Shown piece after piece: positions 5,966 to 10,957 of a DNA stretch of 10,957 bases. The notes under the pieces were generated by a model that saw only the letters and a program-made list of their open reading frames with translations, was not told the DNA's origin and made no database searches. The DNA lies in NCBI RefSeq assembly GCF_020742345.1, contig NZ_DYXC01000123.1, positions 1-10,957 on the forward strand, in the 5' to 3' direction. The position numbers were made by a program, and so were the translations under genes. Positions within the stretch are counted from its first letter, which is position 1; every line of letters begins with the position of its first letter. Origin of the DNA: Enteractinococcus helveticum (lineage in GTDB: Bacteria > Actinomycetota > Actinomycetes > Actinomycetales > Micrococcaceae).

Positions 5966-6695
5966 ACAACAACATGCTTGCCAAGAGGCCTGCACCGCCA
6001 GCCAATCCCCAGCTGGCAAGACTGCCGACCAGAAACTCTTCGGCTTTTGTCCCGGCTTGGGCCGGATCCTCCCGCTTTGCATCTGCAGAAATCTCAGGAA
6101 AACGAACAATACCTTTGGCAGCCATCAGTGCAGCAACCACATGATAGGCACCGACGACGGCCAGCACCATCATAAAGATGCGCTCCAAGGGACCGATGAC
6201 CCGGCCGCCCTTCAACCGACTGCCCGGAACCGCCCCGGCGGCTTGCCCATCAGCGCCGAGCTCTCGCCCAGAAAGCAACAGGACGGCGCGAGTGATGCGG
6301 TTGCCACTTTGCGTCAGAAATATCGCCAAGGCAAGCCACATCAACCCGATTGGAACGACAGCACTGAGCACCGTAATATCCAGCCACGCAAAGCCGGCCA
6401 GAATGACCACCAGCCCCACCGCAGACCAAGCAAACAGTTCTGGCGCCGACCTGGTGTCACCGTCATTTTCGAGGGGCCCGATCATGCGTTCGGCAATGAA
6501 ATACCAGGCCGCAGCAATCAGGGCGGCAACCGCGCCGACCCAGCCTTCAGGCCGGATCCATAGAGCCGCTGCCACCGTGACAGCCAACCACCAGACCAAT
6601 TGCATATAACGCACGGTTTGAATCGCCAAACGAGCTTGAGTCAGGCCGATGAGGTCGGTGACCCCTACCGCCAAAATCGTCACAACGACCAACAT
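5964..6695 (-). CDS. Seven-helix membrane protein, C-terminal half DUF3307-like
   Basis: The product has 243 residues with likely membrane helices at about 1-18, 30-47, 51-67, 88-104, 108-127, 172-195 and 221-242. The segment from residue 163 (GGRVIGPLERIFMM, then AAKGIVRFPEIS near 192-203 and AEEFLVGSLASW near 218-229) matches what I recall of the C-terminal part of DUF3307 proteins. The N-terminal half is not recognisably the DUF3307 core. Total length is normal for that family. The start is the ATG at 6695, because AGGAGG lies 6 nt upstream; the TTG one codon earlier would be too close. Its ATG overlaps the stop of the SatD gene (TGATG), implying translational coupling and a joint role. 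The molecular function is unknown. Confidence 0.78.
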   Translation of the reverse strand: MLVVVTILAVGVTDLIGLTQARLAIQTVRYMQLVWWLAVTVAAALWIRPEGWVGAVAALIAAAWYFIAERMIGPLENDGDTRSAPELFAWSAVGLVVILAGFAWLDITVLSAVVPIGLMWLALAIFLTQSGNRITRAVLLLSGRELGADGQAAGAVPGSRLKGGRVIGPLERIFMMVLAVVGAYHVVAALMAAKGIVRFPEISADAKREDPAQAGTKAEEFLVGSLASWGLAGGAGLLASMLL

Positions 6696-7318
6696 CAAGA
6701 CCCTCCTTTCAGCACGTCATCTGCGTCCAATAATGCCATGGCCCCCGATCGATGCAAGGCTTGCGAAACCGCTGCTTGGGAAATATTCTCAGCGCGTGCA
6801 GCATCTTGTTGGGTGGCTCCGGTCAATAGGGCTGCAAAGAGCCGTCGCTCGCGTGCTTTCATTCGCGCCACAATATGGTCGCGCAATACTAACTGGCTGG
6901 TGACGGCGTCAGTAAGTTCGGGGTTGTCACCGTAAAATCCGGTGAGCACCTCATCGCGTCGATGCTGCTGTTTTTCTACATATTGAATGGCTTGGCGCGC
7001 GTTGAGCCAAGCGGTGCCATCTTGAATCGGACCGGCTTCACCCTCATCGATCGTATTGATTTGACCAACGCCGATACCGAACCGTAACCGCAGCTCCTCA
7101 GGCAATAATGCTTGGACTCGCACGGTGACGCGCAAGGCATCTTGCCACGTAGCGGCGATCAATTGAAACTCGTCGCCGACGGTTGCCCAAGCTTGGCGTA
7201 CGGTTGGCACGGAGGCTTCGACGCGTTCAAATGTCTCAAGGATGGCGCGTTGAGCTGCTGCACGATCGGTGAGATCACGCGAGTCAACGATATCTGCAAT
7301 AATTCCAACTGCCTGCAT
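6695..7318 (-). CDS. SatD-family putative regulator with C-terminal helix-turn-helix
   Basis: The product has 207 residues. The N-terminal part has VGIIADIVDSRD (4-15), GDEFQLI (48-54) and RFGIGVGQI (79-87), an arrangement typical of SatD proteins and reminiscent of the nucleotide-cyclase fold with its two metal aspartates. The C-terminal part (about 155-205) has RERRLFAALLTGATQQDAARAENISQAAVSQALHR spread over 156-190, a clear helix-turn-helix pattern, so DNA binding is likely. SatD was named from a streptococcal acid-tolerance locus; its biochemical activity is not settled. From memory, SatD genes often sit next to DUF3307-type membrane genes, as here. There is no Shine-Dalgarno before either the ATG (7318) or the in-frame GTG just upstream (7321), so translation may be leaderless or nearly so. 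The inverted repeat at 7336-7359 lies in its promoter zone and may be its own operator. Confidence 0.78.
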   Translation of the reverse strand: MQAVGIIADIVDSRDLTDRAAAQRAILETFERVEASVPTVRQAWATVGDEFQLIAATWQDALRVTVRVQALLPEELRLRFGIGVGQINTIDEGEAGPIQDGTAWLNARQAIQYVEKQQHRRDEVLTGFYGDNPELTDAVTSQLVLRDHIVARMKARERRLFAALLTGATQQDAARAENISQAAVSQALHRSGAMALLDADDVLKGGS

Positions 7319-7335
7319 CACGTCTACACAATAAC

Positions 7336-7359
7336 ACTTATAAAGCCTTGAATATAAGT
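7336..7359. promoter_or_regulatory. Inverted repeat ACTTATA-N10-TATAAGT upstream of the SatD gene
   Basis: Perfect 7-bp arms lie 18-41 bp before the SatD ATG, in the 55-bp gap after the permease stop. The arms contain TATA-like sequence on the minus strand (TATAAGT), so this probably overlaps the -10 region. A transcript starting here would have a very short leader, in line with the missing ribosome binding site. An operator for autoregulation by the HTH protein downstream is an inference. Confidence 0.5.
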
Positions 7360-7373
7360 ATTTTTATGGATTT

Positions 7374-8831
7374 TTAGCCGGTCATCGGCAAGAAGATAAC
7401 GGCGACAATCCCCCACAGCCCCAAGCTTACGAGGACTATAGGCAACAGAACTTTCATGAGTACACCGCGTGACACGACCGGTCCCGTGGTGTCGGAGCGC
7501 TGGTAGACCTTGGCAACACGATAGGCCAACTCGATACGCGCGGGGCCGGCGATGATCGCCCAACCGGCAGCCGAATTCTGCAAACCCATGGTCCACAGCG
7601 GGGAGATGCCAAGTCCCTGCGCTGCAGCTACTTGGGTCGCACCAAACATCGCGTTCGCCCCGGTTCCGGATGCCGTTATATAGCCCGATAATCCGGCGAC
7701 GAAGGGCAGTAAAAATAAATACACTGGCCCTAGATCCACCAGGCTACCAGCGATGACATCCGCCAGCCCCCCGCCTGCGATAACAACACCAAATAAGATA
7801 TATAACGCCGTTGGCATGGCAGCATTCCACCACATTCGTATCGACGCTCCAGGCAAAGCCCGCAGACTCTCGGCCTCAATCGGCAAGAACGTCAAGGAGA
7901 CCAATGCCCCGGTGATCGACCACAACGCTGGCGAGGCCAGCACTTCGCCCACGACCCCAAGATCATAGGTACGGTAGATCAACTGACCGGCAATCGTGCC
8001 CACCATCAAGATCAGATACGGCACCAGCGACCGTCCGGGACTTGGGGTCAGCTGCCCACGACGGATAATTAACAGCCACACGATCGACATGATCAACGTG
8101 GCGACGGCCCCAGCCACGGGAGTGCCTAGGAGCAGATTCGCTAGCATCGTCAGACCCCACAACATGATCCCGGAACCTGCTCCGACGCCTGCCCAGCCGA
8201 CCCGTTGGCTGCGCGATAATTTATGGTCGATCAATCCGTTGCCCGCCAGAATCGATACGGCAATGCCTGAAGCGATAAATGGCAGAAGGTTCCACCACCC
8301 AGAAAATAGGCCCATGTCGGTCAATGACGCGCCGGCAGCATCAGCGGCAATCAATGTTCCCGGGCCCATTGAGCCCCACGGCCCAATCATCAGTCCCAAC
8401 AACGTTAGTAAGGCTGCTCGATACGGGGTGAATCCTAACGACAGCAAGAGCGGCAGCCCGATCAGTAGTGGGATACCGAAACCGGTGACCGTTTCCAGAA
8501 ATGGCACAACTCCATGAGCCATAAGCAGCGCTGCCGTAATAGTAGGACCACCGTCCGAGAGCCAATTGGCAAGTTTACGCTGGGCACCAGTCCGGTCCAT
8601 GACACCGGATAACAGCACTCCACCACCTATGATTGCCAGGACTTTTATCAAAGTCCAAAAGTTCGCATTCCACGCCGTGATCAAGTCTTGAGCAGGAGCG
8701 GCAAAATACCACAGCGCGATCCCGGCCGCACCGAGCGTTCCGAGCAGGGGTGGCAGTGTTCCTGGTATGCGAGGTAACGCTAATAATCCCAGGGTCAGGA
8801 GCACCGGCAAGATCGCCATGATAAACCCCAT
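7374..8831 (-). CDS. LctP-family (L-lactate/glycolate permease-like) transporter
   Basis: The product has 485 residues, almost entirely hydrophobic, with about 12-14 membrane helices. Two family landmarks are visible: FLETVTGFGIPLLIGLPLL (111-129), corresponding to the family's FLEGAAGFGTP-type loop, and the C-terminal GYITASGTGANAMFGATQVAAAQ (383-405) with LGISP and a later IIAGPARIELA (426-436). Members import lactate or glycolate with protons. This one is shorter than typical LctP proteins (over 500 residues) and diverged in both motifs, so its substrate could be another small carboxylate. The ATG at 8831 is used: AGGAG precedes it by about 11 nt, a long spacer, and there is no closer in-frame start. 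No lactate dehydrogenase gene is in the window. It lies 55 bp before the SatD gene on the same strand and read-through is possible. Confidence 0.82.
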   Translation of the reverse strand: MGFIMAILPVLLTLGLLALPRIPGTLPPLLGTLGAAGIALWYFAAPAQDLITAWNANFWTLIKVLAIIGGGVLLSGVMDRTGAQRKLANWLSDGGPTITAALLMAHGVVPFLETVTGFGIPLLIGLPLLLSLGFTPYRAALLTLLGLMIGPWGSMGPGTLIAADAAGASLTDMGLFSGWWNLLPFIASGIAVSILAGNGLIDHKLSRSQRVGWAGVGAGSGIMLWGLTMLANLLLGTPVAGAVATLIMSIVWLLIIRRGQLTPSPGRSLVPYLILMVGTIAGQLIYRTYDLGVVGEVLASPALWSITGALVSLTFLPIEAESLRALPGASIRMWWNAAMPTALYILFGVVIAGGGLADVIAGSLVDLGPVYLFLLPFVAGLSGYITASGTGANAMFGATQVAAAQGLGISPLWTMGLQNSAAGWAIIAGPARIELAYRVAKVYQRSDTTGPVVSRGVLMKVLLPIVLVSLGLWGIVAVIFLPMTG

Positions 8832-8871
8832 ATGTGCTGATGCTCCTTCTGTCCGACTAACGCAAACCTCT

Positions 8872-8898
8872 AGCATAGCTGCTTCACAGCTGATCAGC
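8872..8898 (-). promoter_or_regulatory. Possible promoter/operator of the LctP-family gene
   Basis: On the minus strand, TATGCT (8877-8872) could be a -10 box about 40 bp before the start codon. A perfect 10-bp palindrome GCTGATCAGC lies at 8889-8898, where a -35 box or operator would be. No consensus -35 is seen. This is weak evidence from position and symmetry only. Confidence 0.3.
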
Positions 8899-8921
8899 GT
8901 GGGAGTTGTACCTTGAGTGGT

Positions 8922-9014
8922 TTAGGCCAACAGATAGGCTTCAACATTGGATTCGTAAATATTGCTGTTGATCCCGGTATCGAATGACGGACTGCTGCGT
9001 AGCTTGGTGATCAT
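8922..9014 (-). pseudogene. Possible gene remnant or 30-codon small ORF
   Basis: The frame starting at ATG 9014 encodes a peptide beginning MITKLRSSPSF and ending NVEAYLLA, closed by TAA at 8922-8924. The same frame is open back to 9074 (through NCPCCSRTPGTVLC), just after a TGA, so the readable stretch is about 50 codons with protein-like composition. There is no clear ribosome binding site and no recognised family. It lies directly downstream of the 617-residue gene. It may be the tail of a decayed gene, a small protein, or chance. Confidence 0.2.
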
Positions 9015-9060
9015 CGCGCACAACACCGTACCTGGCGTTCTTGAACAACAAGGGCAGTTG

Positions 9061-10914
9061 TTATTCGAAGTCCGTCAACAGTTCGGTGGCTTGCTGAACA
9101 GCCGTTGACAGCCCAAGGACAAGTGGCCGGTACAAGGTTGCTGGCACGTGTATGAGCCCATGTTGAATTTGGACCAGCCCCATGTCACGTAAATATCGCA
9201 GGGTTGTACAGTATGACACGTTCGTGATGCGAACACCGACATCCGCGTCAGGATTAGGTTCAATCAATGGAATGACTGCGCCTGCCATGGCGCTAATGAG
9301 ATGGTTAATAACAAGTGCGGCCGCAGGGATTTCATAATGCGATCGTCGAAAAGAACACAGTAGTACATTAGCGATCCATAAACCAACCACGAGTTCGGCG
9401 TTTTCTAACGACAGGTCTTCATCAATAAACACCTCAGCACGAGGCCCTTGCTTGACTCGCGAGGCGGTTAACTCGATGACTTGCAACGTTTCAAGTGCGG
9501 TCCACCATGACATCAGTTCGGGAATTTCCAAGGCTGATTGGACGCTGTATGTCGTTGTGCGGTCTGGTATGTATGGCATCTGGGGATCCGGCGCCGTCGA
9601 CGAGCTGGCCATGAGGTCTTCAAACACCGTCGGCTCATCCTGAGGCTCCGGTTTTGCTGAAACACCGACAGCCTGGATACCGACCATCTCGGCAAGGAGT
9701 TGGATATCGGCCCGCCGGGGCACCTGACGTGTTGTCACGGGTTTCGAGGTAGCCAACCACTGCCCCAGTTCGTACAACCCATCGACGATGGGCAACTGAC
9801 CAATGGCAGCAAGCCGATCGCTTATAGGAACCTTATCGGCAGCAGCGATGATGCCACGGAACTGTTCGGCAAGCGCATCACCACCAACATCGGTCTCAAA
9901 TGACTCTAGCAATGCAATCCACGGGGATGGATCTACTGAATTTTCGACGCGGTATGCCACATAGCTTGAAATAGCATGCACACTTTCCATGACGTCTTGG
10001 TAGTCGAGCGAAAATTGGACGGAGGCTAACCAGGGTTGGATCGCATCCGGGTCATCCGGTTCAAGACCAGCATCTAGAGCCTGCAAAACGCGCCCGATAA
10101 AGAGCTCATAAATTTCGTCAGCGTCCTGATCGTCATATTGGTCAATCAACCAAAACCGAAAGTCCTCATAGCGCTCTTCTTCAGCGATCCACTGCTCAAC
10201 TTCAGGTGCGACGGGAATGTTATCGATATGTTCTTTTGACAGCGGCTTATTGGGTAAAAACTGTGTCAGTGCATCGTTGACAGCCAGCTGCCGCCCGGCG
10301 GCTATCGCCGCAATAGATACATAGATCAAGTAGGCGCCGGCACGCGCCAGCTCCAGGCCGCCGTGGCTGACCAGCAGATTGCCATAGGACTGAACGGCAC
10401 GGCCTTGTCGAGCAAGTACCTGGAGATCTTCAGCCGCCGCGCGGGTTTCTGCGTGACCAAACGCCAGCTTGGCATGCTGCAAGCTGTCTTCAAGTGACGG
10501 ATCGGTATACCATTTGTCCAGCGTTTCCATGGCCACGCCGGTGAGGTGACCCGCGCTTGGTCGCATATGCGTGGGTTCCGGACCAATCGAGGCGAAGATT
10601 TTCTGCAGCTGCTCCTCGGTGCCGCTTTCCAAAGCATAGACGATACTGTAGAGCGTCAAGATGGTCACCGCTTCGCGATCACCAACCGGGGTGATGAGCT
10701 CCATGTTTCGACGCTCAATCGCGCGAGCCATAGCGGCGTTGAACTCGTCGAGATCCACGTCGTCAAGATTGGTCAGATCGATACCATCTGCTGCCAGGAG
10801 TGGGGCAATTTCTTGCATGAGTTGATCGGTCAGTCCTGGCTGGTGAGCAATCCTGGCCTCTTTTGGAAATCCGAAATATTTTGGATCCTCAAATGGCATG
10901 TTCCGTTCGGTCAT
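9061..10914 (-). CDS. Conserved-looking soluble protein of unknown function, 617 aa
   Basis: I do not recognise the family with certainty. The protein is acidic, mostly helical and has no signal peptide or membrane segment. Visible parts are: an N-terminal helical region (1-220); a strongly acidic segment (about 238-290, with EEERYEDFRFWLIDQYDDQ); a central region ending in WLATSKPVTTRQVPRRADI (386-404), recalling a G-[RK]-P-V-T-x-T-x-x-x-R-x-A-D element I associate with uncharacterised actinobacterial proteins; a probable flexible linker (418-455); and a C-terminal region (558-596) with RITNVSYCTTLRYLRDMGLVQ and GLIHVPATLYRPL, which could fold as a winged helix. The ATG at 10914 has no Shine-Dalgarno. 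TGGTACTTT, an extended -10-like element, ends 6 bases before it, so a leaderless message is plausible. A second ATG five codons on (10899) is possible. Its neighbours give no functional hint. Confidence 0.75.
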   Translation of the reverse strand: MTERNMPFEDPKYFGFPKEARIAHQPGLTDQLMQEIAPLLAADGIDLTNLDDVDLDEFNAAMARAIERRNMELITPVGDREAVTILTLYSIVYALESGTEEQLQKIFASIGPEPTHMRPSAGHLTGVAMETLDKWYTDPSLEDSLQHAKLAFGHAETRAAAEDLQVLARQGRAVQSYGNLLVSHGGLELARAGAYLIYVSIAAIAAGRQLAVNDALTQFLPNKPLSKEHIDNIPVAPEVEQWIAEEERYEDFRFWLIDQYDDQDADEIYELFIGRVLQALDAGLEPDDPDAIQPWLASVQFSLDYQDVMESVHAISSYVAYRVENSVDPSPWIALLESFETDVGGDALAEQFRGIIAAADKVPISDRLAAIGQLPIVDGLYELGQWLATSKPVTTRQVPRRADIQLLAEMVGIQAVGVSAKPEPQDEPTVFEDLMASSSTAPDPQMPYIPDRTTTYSVQSALEIPELMSWWTALETLQVIELTASRVKQGPRAEVFIDEDLSLENAELVVGLWIANVLLCSFRRSHYEIPAAALVINHLISAMAGAVIPLIEPNPDADVGVRITNVSYCTTLRYLRDMGLVQIQHGLIHVPATLYRPLVLGLSTAVQQATELLTDFE

Positions 10915-10957
10915 GGCACAAAAGTACCAGCCGCCAGTGCCCTAGGAATAGTCACTG

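Noticed and set aside
5826..6609. Plus-strand ORFs of 143-245 codons over the membrane-protein gene
   Set aside because: Their translations are Pro/Arg/Gln-rich, the mirror of a hydrophobic minus-strand gene, and one would cross the strong terminator at 5920-5965.
7996..8517. 173-codon plus-strand ORF inside the LctP-family gene
   Set aside because: It is a Pro/Ile/Arg-rich shadow of the transporter, which has recognisable family motifs on the opposite strand.

Overview
The window comes from an actinobacterium, most likely of the order Micrococcales. The protein signatures support this: a sortase-E-type LAxTG surface protein, an actinobacterial-type ABC-F protein and a pterin dehydratase fused to a glyoxalase-like domain. 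The base composition looks intermediate for that group (my impression, not calculated). I cannot name a genus. There are seven protein genes I trust, one of them cut off by the left edge, plus two doubtful short reading frames. I see no tRNA, rRNA, insertion sequence, integrase or phage gene.

Left part (1-1313). The C-terminal end of an MFS transporter (+) converges on a pterin-4a-carbinolamine dehydratase/VOC fusion gene (-). The 180-bp gap between their stops is almost filled by three 43-bp imperfect palindromes with an exact 53-bp period, the most striking non-coding structure here. A strong hairpin at 1278-1313 ends the next minus-strand gene.

Centre (1348-5965). A 799-residue, extremely acidic cell-wall-anchored protein (-) is built from three copies of a two-domain Ig-like module and ends in LAQTG, a membrane helix and an RRR tail. 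It diverges from a 549-residue ABC-F ATPase (+) of the ribosome-protection type. The roughly 500-bp gap between them holds an 8-1-8 palindrome on the surface-protein side. On the ABC-F side it holds a possible 30-codon leader ORF followed by small hairpins and a T run, an arrangement that resembles antibiotic-sensing attenuation. A perfect 18-bp-stem terminator at 5920-5965 serves both the ABC-F gene and the converging membrane-protein gene.

Right part (5964-10957). Four genes lie on the minus strand, listed in order of transcription: a 617-residue soluble protein of unknown function, an LctP-family (lactate/glycolate permease) transporter, a SatD-family putative regulator, and a seven-helix membrane protein whose C-terminal half resembles DUF3307 proteins. 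The SatD stop and the membrane-protein start overlap (TGATG), so this pair is translationally coupled. The short gap between the permease and satD holds an inverted repeat, ACTTATA-N10-TATAAGT, a plausible operator. A short reading frame downstream of the unknown gene (8922-9014) may be a gene remnant.

Most of this is ordinary chromosomal content. The items most worth follow-up are the 53-bp palindrome array, the ABC-F leader region, and the SatD/membrane pair with its inverted repeat.
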